Origin: Gammaproteobacteria bacterium
GTDB taxonomy: Bacteria; Pseudomonadota; Gammaproteobacteria; Ga0077554; Ga007554
Assembly (NCBI GenBank): GCA_021731145.1
Contig: JAKFXX010000039.1
Span: 1 to 49,482, forward strand
Length of the DNA: 49,482 nucleotides
Reading direction: 5' to 3'
Below, piece after piece: positions 40,899 to 48,421 of the stretch (its first letter is position 1; each line of letters opens with the position of its first letter). Below the pieces are notes generated by a model. That model ran no database searches. It was not told the origin of the DNA and saw only the letters and a program-made list of their open reading frames with translations. Position numbers and translations under genes: made by a program.

Positions 40899-42737
40899 AT
40901 GAGCGGGATTTGCGGCTGGATGAACAGCGCCTTCGCATCGCATGAGGCGGATGCACTATTGGCAGACATGCTCCATAACCTTGGCGGCAACCAGGATGCT
41001 ACCCTCGCGCCTCGCGCGCGGGACACAAACAGCGGGCTGGCGACATGCTCCCGATTTGCGCTCGCCAGCCTGCACCAAGAGTACGGCATCAAGGTCGCAG
41101 TGGAGGGCCGGATTCATTGGCGATCCGACACCTTGGAAGCCCTTTCCCGCAAGCAAGGTTCCGCTGCCGCCACCGCGCTGGCCTATCAGCGTAGCGATCT
41201 GGATTTTCTCCAGGAAATCCACGGGCCGTTCGCACTCGCCATCATCGACGCCAGCCAAAATCAGGCACTACTGGCAATAGACCGGCTGGGCATCCAGCCG
41301 CTGTGCTACGCCCACATTGATAGCCAGCTCGTGTTCGGCTCTACGACGGACAGCGTTATCGCGCATCCCGCCATCAACCGCATGCTCGACCCGCAAGCGA
41401 TTTTCAACTATCTGTACTGCCACATGGTGCCGAGTCCGGGCAGTATTTATCAGGGCGTACAAAAGCTGCTGCCGGGACAGTACGCCCTTTTCCGCAATGG
41501 ACAGATTGAAAAAGAGTTCTACTGGCGACTCCATTACCAGGATGGAGATCACGAATCACAGGCGGCACTGACATCGCGGTTCCGCCAGATCTTGAGCGAA
41601 TCCGTCCAGCGCGCTGTTACCCGCAATGAAGTAGGGGCGTTTCTCAGCGGCGGCACTGACAGCTCGACCGTCTCAGGCACGCTCGGAGAGGTGCTTGGCA
41701 AACCTGCGGACACCTATTCCATAGGATTTCAGGCCGAGGGCTTTGATGAAATCGAATATGCGCGTATCACCGCCCGTCACTTTGGCGCCCGCACCCATGA
41801 ATATTATGTAACTCCGCAGGACGTGGTGGACGCCATCCCACTCATCGCCAAAGCCTATGATGAACCCTTTGGCAACGCCTCCGCCGTCCCCACTTATTAT
41901 TGCGCGAAGATGGCGCGCGAAGACGGCATTCAACTCATGCTGGCGGGCGACGGCGGAGACGAGATCTTCGGCGGTAACGCGCGCTATGCCAAGCAGAAGG
42001 TGTTTGAGTTTTATTCGCTGCCACCCAAGGCGCTGCGGCAAAGGTTGATTGAGCCATTGGCGTTCGCCATGCCGGGAATAGGCCCCATCCAGAAACTGCA
42101 AAGTTACATCCGACAGGCCCAAGTGCCGCTACCCGACCGGCTGGAAGCCTACAACTTCCTGCACCGCACCCCGCTTGCAGAGATCTTCATGGAGGACTTT
42201 CTCGGCCTGATCAATCAAGAAGCACCGGTGGAACTGATGCGCGAGGTCTACCAGCGCACGCGCTCAAACTCGCCGGTCAACCGCATGATGCATCTTGACC
42301 TCAAGCAGACACTCGCCGACAACGACCTGCGCAAGGTGAATCGCATGTGCGAGCTGGCGGGCGTGGAGGTGCATTATCCGTTGCTGGATGAGGCCATGGT
42401 GGAGTTTTCCGCCCAGGTGCCTGCAGCCCTGCAAGTAAAGGGCTTCAAGTTACGCTATTTCTTTAAAGAAGCGCTACGCGACTTTCTGCCGCCGGAGACC
42501 ATCACCAAGACCAAGCAAGGCTTTGGCCTGCCTTTCGGAGTATGGATGAATCAACATGCGCCGTTGCGGGAACTCGCTTACGACAGCCTGCGATCATTCC
42601 GGCAACGCAACTATCTTAAACCCAGCTATCTCGACCAGTTGATTGAGCAGCACCGTTCCGGCCATGCCTCCTATTATGGCGTGATGATCTGGGTGGTGAT
42701 GATGCTGGAACAGTGGCTGCAGACGCGGAAACTGTAA
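40899..42737 (+). CDS. Asparagine-synthase-like protein with degenerate glutaminase domain
   Basis: Start at 40899 gives MSGICGWMNS. Glutamine-dependent asparagine synthases start MCGI with Cys2 as nucleophile; here residue 2 is Ser, and the FNGEIYN-type motif is replaced by VEGRIHW. The synthase domain is intact: GAFLSGGTDSSTVSG (pyrophosphate loop), LAGDGGDEIFGGN and YPLLDEAMVEFS. At 612 residues it has normal length. It may use free ammonia, a partner glutaminase, or another amine, in the surface-polysaccharide pathway (inference). It is divergent from the four minus-strand glycan genes. Confidence 0.9.
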   Translation: MSGICGWMNSAFASHEADALLADMLHNLGGNQDATLAPRARDTNSGLATCSRFALASLHQEYGIKVAVEGRIHWRSDTLEALSRKQGSAAATALAYQRSDLDFLQEIHGPFALAIIDASQNQALLAIDRLGIQPLCYAHIDSQLVFGSTTDSVIAHPAINRMLDPQAIFNYLYCHMVPSPGSIYQGVQKLLPGQYALFRNGQIEKEFYWRLHYQDGDHESQAALTSRFRQILSESVQRAVTRNEVGAFLSGGTDSSTVSGTLGEVLGKPADTYSIGFQAEGFDEIEYARITARHFGARTHEYYVTPQDVVDAIPLIAKAYDEPFGNASAVPTYYCAKMAREDGIQLMLAGDGGDEIFGGNARYAKQKVFEFYSLPPKALRQRLIEPLAFAMPGIGPIQKLQSYIRQAQVPLPDRLEAYNFLHRTPLAEIFMEDFLGLINQEAPVELMREVYQRTRSNSPVNRMMHLDLKQTLADNDLRKVNRMCELAGVEVHYPLLDEAMVEFSAQVPAALQVKGFKLRYFFKEALRDFLPPETITKTKQGFGLPFGVWMNQHAPLRELAYDSLRSFRQRNYLKPSYLDQLIEQHRSGHASYYGVMIWVVMMLEQWLQTRKL

Positions 42738-42764
42738 TAACCACCCAATACTGTTCACTTAACC

Positions 42765-42830
42765 GTTCGTGGTGAGCTTGTCGAACCACCAGCCACTCAT
42801 CCAGAGTTCTTCGACAAGCTCAGGGCGAGC
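42765..42830. repeat. REP-type inverted repeat
   Basis: GTTCGTGGTGAGCTTGTCGAA at the left and TTCGACAAGCTCAGGGCGAGC at the right are inverted, with about 16 matches in the core. The GAGCTTGTCGAA core is a common proteobacterial intergenic repeat. It ends at the stop codon of the response-regulator PAS protein. Confidence 0.85.
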
Positions 42831-42831
42831 G

Positions 42832-44142
42832 CTACTGGCTGCGGAATACCACCACTGCACCGGCGCTACGCTCGCCCTCGCGTAGCGGATAAGAGGAGTA
42901 TTCCACCGTAAATGTGCTGCCGTCCTGGTGCCGCAGGGTTTCGACCAGCCCACGCTGGGGAGCATCGCTGCGAAACGCAGCGCAAATGCGGCACTCTTCG
43001 ACCGGTTGGGGCGTACCGTTGGCGCGGCTGTGGTGGCTGAGTTCGTGCATCACTTGGCCGAGCAGCTCTTCGCGGACCAAGCCCAGCATCCGCAAGGCTG
43101 CATCGTTGACGAAAGTGCAACGGCCTTCGGCATCGAGACCATAGATCCCCTCGCCCACCGATTCGAGCAGCAGGAGGAATCGCTGCTCGCTCTCGCGCAG
43201 CTCCCGCTCCGCATGTCGGCGCTCCTCGATCTCCTTCATCAGGTTGGCATTGGCGGCCCGCAGCAGCCCCGTCTGTTTTTCCAGCTGGAGAGTGCGTTTT
43301 CCCACCAGCTCTTCGAGCCGATGGCGATGATTCTCGAGCTCCTCCTCGCGGCGTTTGTCCTCGGTGATATCCACCAGGATACCCTGCAGGAACAGCGGCG
43401 CGCCCGGCGCATCCTGCACCACCGTCGCCTCATCCAGGAACCAGCGCGTCTCGCCGTTACGGGTCAGCAGCCGATATTCGCAACGCAGCGGTTGCCGCTC
43501 GCCGCAACTGGCAACGAGCGCGTCGCTTAGCCGGGCGCGGTCCTCGGGGTGGACATGCTTGAGCGCTCCATCGGCCAGCCACTCTTCTGCGGAATAGCCG
43601 AGGGCGTGGACCCGTGGGCTGACATAGAGCATGTGGCCGGGCACATCCAGCGCCGCGATGTAGGCGATCGCCGGGATCTGTTCGACCAGGGTGCGATACC
43701 TGGCTTCGGCCACGCGCTTTTCGGTGCGCAGGCGCTGTTCGTCCAAGGCGCGCTCGACCACCGCCGGCAGCAGATTGAGGTACTCGCGCCCGCTGTCCTT
43801 CACCAGATAATCACGCGCCCCGCGCTTCATGGCCGCGACCGCCACGCCGACATCATCGGCGCCGGTGAGCATCAGCACCGGCGCCACAGTTTCCCTGTCT
43901 TGAGAGGTGAGCTCGGCGAGGAACTCCAGCCCATCCTGGTCCGGCAGGCGGTAATCGAGCAGCACCAGATCCGGATGTTGCTCGTGCAACAGTTGCATCC
44001 CCTGCTGCCCGGTCTCCGCTTCGATGATGAGGAAATCGTAAGCGGGGTGTTGCGCCAGCGCGCGCCGGCACGCCAGGCGGTCGACCGCATCGTCCTCGAC
44101 CAGCAACAGACGCACCGGGGTTTTGATCATGTTATTGCTCAT
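42832..44142 (-). CDS. Response regulator with two PAS domains, no output domain
   Basis: The 436-residue protein has an N-terminal receiver (phosphoacceptor D63 in LVLLDYRLP, K in YLVKDSG). A PAS/PAC domain follows at about 145-275, a coiled coil at 275-325, and a second PAS at 326-430. The last residues (GAVVVFRSQ) end where PAS domains usually continue as VVVFRDITERK. No kinase, GGDEF or other output follows; a REP repeat begins at the stop. It may be truncated or an adaptor. It overlaps the preceding regulator gene by four bases. Confidence 0.88.
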   Translation of the reverse strand: MSNNMIKTPVRLLLVEDDAVDRLACRRALAQHPAYDFLIIEAETGQQGMQLLHEQHPDLVLLDYRLPDQDGLEFLAELTSQDRETVAPVLMLTGADDVGVAVAAMKRGARDYLVKDSGREYLNLLPAVVERALDEQRLRTEKRVAEARYRTLVEQIPAIAYIAALDVPGHMLYVSPRVHALGYSAEEWLADGALKHVHPEDRARLSDALVASCGERQPLRCEYRLLTRNGETRWFLDEATVVQDAPGAPLFLQGILVDITEDKRREEELENHRHRLEELVGKRTLQLEKQTGLLRAANANLMKEIEERRHAERELRESEQRFLLLLESVGEGIYGLDAEGRCTFVNDAALRMLGLVREELLGQVMHELSHHSRANGTPQPVEECRICAAFRSDAPQRGLVETLRHQDGSTFTVEYSSYPLREGERSAGAVVVFRSQ

Positions 44143-44555
44143 TCGGGCTGCTCGCTCACGGTCCAGTAGGCGTCGATGGTGCGCATGATCTCGACGAATT
44201 GTTTGTAGTCCACTGGCTTGCGCACATAGCCGGCCACGCCGAGGTCAAAGCTCTCGACCTTGTCGCGCTGCTCATCCGAGGTGGTGAGCACCACCACCGG
44301 GATACGCTTGAGTGCGGCATCGCCCTTGGTCACACCCAGGAATTCGATACCGCCCATGACCGGCATGTTGAGATCGAGCAGGATCAGGCAGGGACGCGAT
44401 TTACCGCCATCGTGCAGGTAGGCGAGCGCCTCCTCGCCGTTTTCGACATGCTCGACTGGATTGGTCACATGCAACTCCTTCAGCGCGCGCCGCACGGTCA
44501 TGGCGTCGATCTGGTCGTCCTCGATCAGCAGGATCGGCTTGGCATGGCTCCTCAT
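44139..44555 (-). CDS. Single-domain response regulator (CheY/Rcp1-like)
   Basis: The 138-residue receiver has acidic residues IEDDQID, phosphoacceptor D61 in LILLDLNMPVMGG, Thr in VVLTTSDE and Lys in VRKPVDY. It lies between the histidine kinase and the PAS regulator with four-base overlaps on both sides, so it probably accepts phosphate from the kinase at 44552-46075. Rcp1-like single receivers often serve bacteriophytochrome-type kinases, but no chromophore domain is present here. Confidence 0.92.
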   Translation of the reverse strand: MRSHAKPILLIEDDQIDAMTVRRALKELHVTNPVEHVENGEEALAYLHDGGKSRPCLILLDLNMPVMGGIEFLGVTKGDAALKRIPVVVLTTSDEQRDKVESFDLGVAGYVRKPVDYKQFVEIMRTIDAYWTVSEQPE

Positions 44556-46075
44556 TGTTCCATCTCTCTTTTGGTTGACACGCCTGCCTTGGGCAGCGTG
44601 AAGTAAAAGGTGCTGCCTTGGCCGGGCGTCGACTCGACCCAGACCTGGCCGCCGTAGAGTTCGACGATCTTCTTCACCAGCGCCAGTCCCACGCCAGTGC
44701 TCTCCTTGCGGTCGCGCGGCGTGAGGGTCTGGAACAGCTGAAAGATGCGTTCATGGTGGCGCGGCTTGATGCCCGGGCCGTTGTCGGCGACGCTGAAGGT
44801 CCAGCGGCTGCCGGCGTCGGCGCAGGCGATGCGGACCTCGCCTTGCGGTTTGTCCAGATGCTTGATGGCGTTGCCGATCAGGTTCTGAAACAGCTGCTGC
44901 AGGCGCGTGCGCTCGGCCACCACCGTGGGCAACGGCCCGTCGACGACGACCGTGATGCCGGGCGGCGGCGCGAGCATCTGGATCACCCCCGCCACCAGCG
45001 CACTCAGCTCCACCGCCACGCGGCTCTCCCTGACACGCCCGACGCGCGAGTATTCGAGTACGCCGTCAATCAGTGCATCCATGCGGCTTACGCGGTTCTT
45101 CATCAGCCCCAGGTACTCCCGTCCCTGCTCATCGAGCTTGTCGGCGTAGTCAGTCACCAGCCAGTCGGCCAGCGAGCCGATGCCGCGCAGCGGCGCCTTC
45201 AGATCGTGCGACACCACGTAGGCGAAGCTCTTCAGCTCTTCGTTGGCGGCCTCGATCTCCTGCAGCAGCTGCGCCTGGCGCGCCTCGGCCTGTTTGCGGG
45301 CGCTGATGTCACGCACCATGCCGGTGAACAACCGCCGCTCGCCCAGGGTAAACTCGCTCACCGCCAGCTCCGCTGGAAACACCGTCCCATCGCGCCGCCG
45401 CGCCGTGACCTCGCGGCCGATGCCGATGATGCGCCTCTCGCCGGTCTGCAGGTAGTGCTGAAGATAGCCGTCGTGCGCCTCGCGATCGGGCGCGGGCATG
45501 AGTAGCGCCACATTGCGCCCGATGATCTCGGCGGCGCGGTAGCCGAACAGCCGCTCGGCCGCTGGGTTGAAGGCATCGATGATGCCGCAGGCATCGATGG
45601 TAATGATGGCCTCCACCGCCGTGTCGACGATGGCGCGCAGGCGCGCCTCGCTCTCACGCAGAAGATGGTCCTCGCGCGCAAGCTCCTCTTCGGCCCGCTT
45701 GCGCCGCGTGATGTCATGCACGGTAGCAAGCACCGGCTGCCCGGCGCCCGTACCGAGTGGACTCAAGCTCACGTCCACCGGAAACTCACTGCCATCCTTG
45801 CGTTGCGCGAGGAGTTCCAGACCAGCGCCCAGCGCCCGTTCGCGCGCGAACGGGCCGAAGGTCGAGCGCTGCGCCACATGGCGGGCGCGCAACCGCTCCG
45901 GGATCAGCTGCTCGATCGCCAGCACGGCAAACTCGTCGCGGCTGTAGCCGAACAGGTGTTCGGCGGCGGGATTGGCGTAGACGATGTTCCCGTCCGCATC
46001 GGCGATCAACATGGCGTCGCTGGCGCGTTCGAGCAGCCAGGTGGCGTCTTTGCCGCCAAGCGCTGCGGGCATCAT
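44552..46075 (-). CDS. Double-PAS sensor histidine kinase
   Basis: The 507-residue protein lacks membrane helices. PAS domains lie at about 12-122 and 140-258, each with a PAC end (HDITRRKRAEEE, RDISARKQAEA). The HisKA domain has H290 in YVVSHDLKAPLRGI. The ATPase domain has QNLIGNAIKHLDKP, ADNGPGIKPRH and STGVGLALVKKIVELYGG. The signal is unknown; no cofactor-specific residues are recognised. It is first gene in its operon. Confidence 0.92.
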   Translation of the reverse strand: MMPAALGGKDATWLLERASDAMLIADADGNIVYANPAAEHLFGYSRDEFAVLAIEQLIPERLRARHVAQRSTFGPFARERALGAGLELLAQRKDGSEFPVDVSLSPLGTGAGQPVLATVHDITRRKRAEEELAREDHLLRESEARLRAIVDTAVEAIITIDACGIIDAFNPAAERLFGYRAAEIIGRNVALLMPAPDREAHDGYLQHYLQTGERRIIGIGREVTARRRDGTVFPAELAVSEFTLGERRLFTGMVRDISARKQAEARQAQLLQEIEAANEELKSFAYVVSHDLKAPLRGIGSLADWLVTDYADKLDEQGREYLGLMKNRVSRMDALIDGVLEYSRVGRVRESRVAVELSALVAGVIQMLAPPPGITVVVDGPLPTVVAERTRLQQLFQNLIGNAIKHLDKPQGEVRIACADAGSRWTFSVADNGPGIKPRHHERIFQLFQTLTPRDRKESTGVGLALVKKIVELYGGQVWVESTPGQGSTFYFTLPKAGVSTKREMEQ

Positions 46076-46283
46076 GCGGGACGGGGCCTGTGGCCAGACT
46101 CAAGCCGTGCGACGGCTCGCACGAGCACTACTCCGATTTGGTTGATTTTCATGTTGTACGCACCCTCAAAGCCCCACCGGGAGTTCTTGTTTTGCATTGT
46201 CTTTCTGTGAATAGGGGGGCAAAGTATAAGCAATTCCTACTATTTTTGAAAGCTTTACTGCGGTCAATGACCACCCAAACAGG

Positions 46284-46311
46284 GAGTTTTAAGGGGTGAG
46301 TTTTAAGGGGT
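46284..46311. repeat. Tandem 14-bp repeat in the kinase upstream region
   Basis: GAGTTTTAAGGGGT occurs twice head to tail. The surrounding 46076-46328 region is the upstream of the kinase gene, with no other gene that I recognise. Confidence 0.7.
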
Positions 46312-46328
46312 CCCTTTTCTCCGGGCGT

Positions 46329-46505
46329 CTTATGCCGCAAGCTTCTTGACCTGTAGTTCGCGGCGATGCTGTTCAGCTTGCCAAAGATCGTACTGGACTT
46401 ATTGGTTCAACCAGCTTTCCGATGAGGCGCCAAACGCGATAGATAGACGAACAGCCATCACCGGACTAATGCCGGCGCGCCCACAGTAGAATTATGCACT
46501 TGCAT
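46329..46505 (-). pseudogene. HigA-type antitoxin remnant
   Basis: One frame reads GISPVMAVRLSIAFGASSE, SWLNQ, a TAA stop, then VQYDLWQAEQHRRELQVKKLAA and TAA. This is the C-terminal half of HigA/VapI antitoxins (ISP.MA.RL...G...E.WL..Q..YDL...). The N-terminal helix-turn-helix half is missing, and the in-frame stop confirms decay. It follows a HigB remnant by 11 bp, in the toxin-first order of higBA loci. Confidence 0.7.
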
Positions 46506-46516
46506 GATAAATTACC

Positions 46517-46765
46517 TCAGCGATAGTCTTCATAATCAACGTTTATCATGTAGCCCTCGAGAAACGTAAAATTCACACGCCAATTGCCGCTTACCCTTAC
46601 CGCCCACGTTCCTTTTAGATTTCCGGCAAGAGGGTGCAGCATGAGGCCGGGAAGGCTCATGTCTTCTGGGACAACCGAAACGCTTAAACGGCCCAAAATC
46701 AGCTCAAGCCTTTCAGCGTGCTGCGCCTGGATGCCTGCCTTGGTACCTTCAGGAATCAGCTTCCT
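46517..46765 (-). pseudogene. HigB-type toxin, N-terminally truncated
   Basis: The frame reads RKLIPEGTKAGIQAQHAERL, then LPGLMLHPLAGNLKGTWAVR, VSGNWRVNFTF and VDYEDYR with a stop. This is the RelE/HigB ribonuclease toxin pattern. A stop codon lies just before the Arg codon, so the first 10 or so residues and start codon are lost. The upstream sequence is a group II intron fragment, whose junction lies at about 46765. Confidence 0.75.
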
Positions 46766-46875
46766 TCAGACCCCAACCTCACGGTGACGCCCTTGCCCTT
46801 CTCCTTGCCTTCGGCTCTGCGAAAACCTGGCTGCCAGACTCCCACCGACATAGTTACGTGCCATGCCCGGCACAC
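46766..46875 (-). mobile_element. 5' fragment of a group II intron
   Basis: Read on the minus strand it starts GTGTGCCGGGCATGGCACG, fitting the GUGYG 5' end and first helix of group II introns. A GTCGGTGGGAGTC block and GAGGTTGGGGTCTGAAGGAAG follow, patterns I associate with domain I of chloroplast-like bacterial introns. It stops at the HigB remnant after about 110 bases. The identification is by pattern only; no reverse transcriptase remains. Confidence 0.6.
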
Positions 46876-46929
46876 ACGCAAAGCTAAGCGGCGGCGCAAC
46901 CGTCCGCTTGAGCGCCTTATTCGTTGGGC
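46876..46929 (-). other. attC-like site interrupted by the group II intron
   Basis: Minus strand: core GCCCAAC, spacer GAATAAG, arm GCGCTCAAGCGG, loop, arm CCGCTTAGC, TTTGC, then GT, where the intron begins. The arms pair with one extra base (C), the bulge typical of integron attC sites. The expected right core GTTRRRY is cut after GT. It follows the ankyrin gene's stop directly. Confidence 0.7.
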
Positions 46930-46935
46930 TTGCTT

Positions 46936-47511
46936 TCATTCCTTAGCTCCGTGTGTGACTAAAATCTTAACGACATCGGCATCGGAACGTTTTTTAAAAT
47001 AAGACAAAACAGAAGTGCCATTTTTGTCGTGCGCGTTTATGTCTGCGCCGGCTAAGATGAGTAGTTCTGCAATAACCAGACGATCGATGTATTTGAGGAC
47101 AAACAATGGCGTTTCACTATCTCGGTTCCTTGCGTTAACGTTTGCTCCTTTTGAGAGAACGTATTTAACTCCCTTGATGCTGTTTGCCCGCACGACCCCA
47201 AATAGGACCGTTTCGTCGTAATCCAACTTCATGTTTATGTCCGCTCCATGCTCTATCAGTTGATCAGCGATTTGGAGTTGACCGTTTGCTATGGCTGTCA
47301 TAAGCGGGGACCAATACTGCGCATCGGAATCATTAAGCTTCACACCGGCGTCGATGTGTTGCCTAACCACGTCAATATGTCCGCACTTGCAGGCCTCAAT
47401 GAGCGTTTCCAGCGATGGATTACGAATCGCTCTTTTTTCACATTCGGCATGCGATAAAGCAGAAAACACACACAACGCGACTGATATTGCTGTAGTGATG
47501 GCGAGTTTCAT
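46936..47511 (-). CDS. Secreted ankyrin-repeat protein in an integron-type cassette
   Basis: The 191-residue protein has a signal peptide (about 1-22, ALSHA-E). About four ankyrin repeats follow (SLETLIEACKCGHIDVVRQH, WSPLMTAIANGQLQIADQLI, ETVLFGVVRANSIKGVKYVL, ETPLFVLKYIDRLVIAELLI). Codon use looks more AT-rich than in the island. GTTAGGC lies 8 bp before the start and an attC-like site 6 bp after the stop, which defines a gene cassette. The binding partner is unknown. Confidence 0.88.
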   Translation of the reverse strand: MKLAITTAISVALCVFSALSHAECEKRAIRNPSLETLIEACKCGHIDVVRQHIDAGVKLNDSDAQYWSPLMTAIANGQLQIADQLIEHGADINMKLDYDETVLFGVVRANSIKGVKYVLSKGANVNARNRDSETPLFVLKYIDRLVIAELLILAGADINAHDKNGTSVLSYFKKRSDADVVKILVTHGAKE

Positions 47512-47518
47512 CTTTGAA

Positions 47519-47525
47519 GCCTAAC
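47519..47525 (-). other. Integron core site GTTAGGC at start of the ankyrin cassette
   Basis: Minus-strand GTTAGGC fits the GTTRRRY recombination core and lies 8 bp before the ATG, as in integrated cassettes. The rest of the preceding attC is not recognisable; the sequence upstream (CCTACAGCGTC) looks unrelated. Confidence 0.55.
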
Positions 47526-47705
47526 GACGCTGTAGGAAAACCCGATTCTGAACGCCCTGTTCAGCCTCGGGGGCGATTTTTTTTAAATAGGTTTTCATCA
47601 CAGCATCGCTCCATTCTTGAATCTGGATCATGCGTAGGCGCACACATGTCGTCCTTTGACGCGCGAGGCGTCAGGGTATGACCACGGAATCAGTGGACCA
47701 TCCCT
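47526..47705. other. Unassigned DNA between cassette and transposase scraps
   Basis: I see no supported gene. A run of eight T lies at 47577-47584 and a short minus-strand ORF of 26 codons at 47521-47598 has no recognised similarity. It may be the end of the IS fragment to its right. Confidence 0.3.
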
Positions 47706-47825
47706 TCATGCCGCATAACCATGATGCGCCAGTTTTTCAAAATTGTGTACCAGGCAATATAACTTCCACTGCCCGTCCACCTTGGTTCTGCCCCGCAGGG
47801 TAAACCGGTCCAGGCGTTTGTTACC
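47706..47825 (-). pseudogene. C-terminal scrap of an IS1182-like transposase
   Basis: The last 39 codons read RLDRFTLRGRTKVDGQWKLY, then CLVHNFEKLAHHGYAA and stop. This matches the C-terminal style of IS1182-family DDE transposases (RG..KV.GQW.LYC.VHN..K). The frame upstream is unrelated, joined to an IS91-like fragment. Confidence 0.6.
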
Positions 47826-47839
47826 GCGCAGGTTGCCAA

Positions 47840-48123
47840 ACGTCAGCGGTGTGGCGTTCCTGCGGCTCCTGCTGCAGCATGTCTTGCCGAAGGGATTCCG
47901 ACGCGCCCGCAACTTTGGCTTCCTGCACCCCAACAGCAAACGACTGATCCAGCTGCTGCAGTACCTGCACAAGCTCATCCCGACACAGGCGGAGATCACA
48001 AAGAGGCCGGCACTGCGCTGCCGTTGCTGTGGGGGCGAGATGACGATTGTGCGAACACGGATCATGCCGGCGCTCGTACCGCACCATCCGCCGGATGTGA
48101 TAGCGGGGGCCCCGGTGATGTAA
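47840..48123 (+). pseudogene. C-terminal scrap of an IS91-like transposase
   Basis: The plus-strand frame reads SGVAFLRLLLQHVLPKGFRR, then ARNFGFLHPNSKRLIQLLQ and LRCRCCGGEMTIVRTR. This matches the C-terminus of IS91-family transposases, with its FLWR..LHVLP.GF.R.R..G pattern and a Cys pair. The N-terminal replication domain is missing. Its orientation is opposite to the IS1182-like scrap beside it. Confidence 0.65.
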
Positions 48124-48260
48124 GCACGGCTACACCCGCCGGTGACCGAACGATCTGCATCCCTAAGCAGAGGGGTTCATCTGGTCTGGATACAGGCCCC
48201 ATTGAGAAAAAACAGCGTCTTTATGCGCTTTTGTTGCTGCAATGGCAGCGATGAACATCA

Positions 48261-48300
48261 AGGCTTGAAGCCCTGCCACTCCTGGCAGGGCTTCAAGCCT
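48261..48300. repeat. Perfect 18-bp hairpin
   Basis: AGGCTTGAAGCCCTGCCA and TGGCAGGGCTTCAAGCCT are perfectly complementary around CTCC. It lies between the IS91-like scrap and the attC site, with no gene nearby in 48124-48358. It may be a REP-type element or terminator. Confidence 0.75.
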
Positions 48301-48358
48301 GTGAAAGTCCAAAAGATATTTTCATGGCAACAGCCGCATCACCCCGAAGGCCGGGCTT

Positions 48359-48421
48359 GTCCAACAACCGGTTCAGATTGTGGTTCGCTTCGCGATCACA
48401 ATCTGACCTTATTCGTTAGGC
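48359..48421 (-). other. Complete attC-like integron recombination site (63 bp)
   Basis: Minus strand: core GCCTAAC (RYYYAAC), spacer GAATAAG, arm GGTCAGATTGTG, TCGC-GAA-GCGA inner hairpin, arm CACAATCTGAACC, GGTT, core GTTGGAC (GTTRRRY). The arms pair perfectly apart from one extra base. All parts fit attC architecture. The left core contains the TAA stop of the membrane-protein gene, a tight arrangement usual for cassettes. It shares the GAATAAG spacer with the site at 46876-46929. Confidence 0.85.

Noticed and set aside
46081-46200. Plus-strand frame upstream of the kinase gene
   Set aside because: The residues after the kinase start region do not match any family that I recognise, and there is no start or ribosome site.
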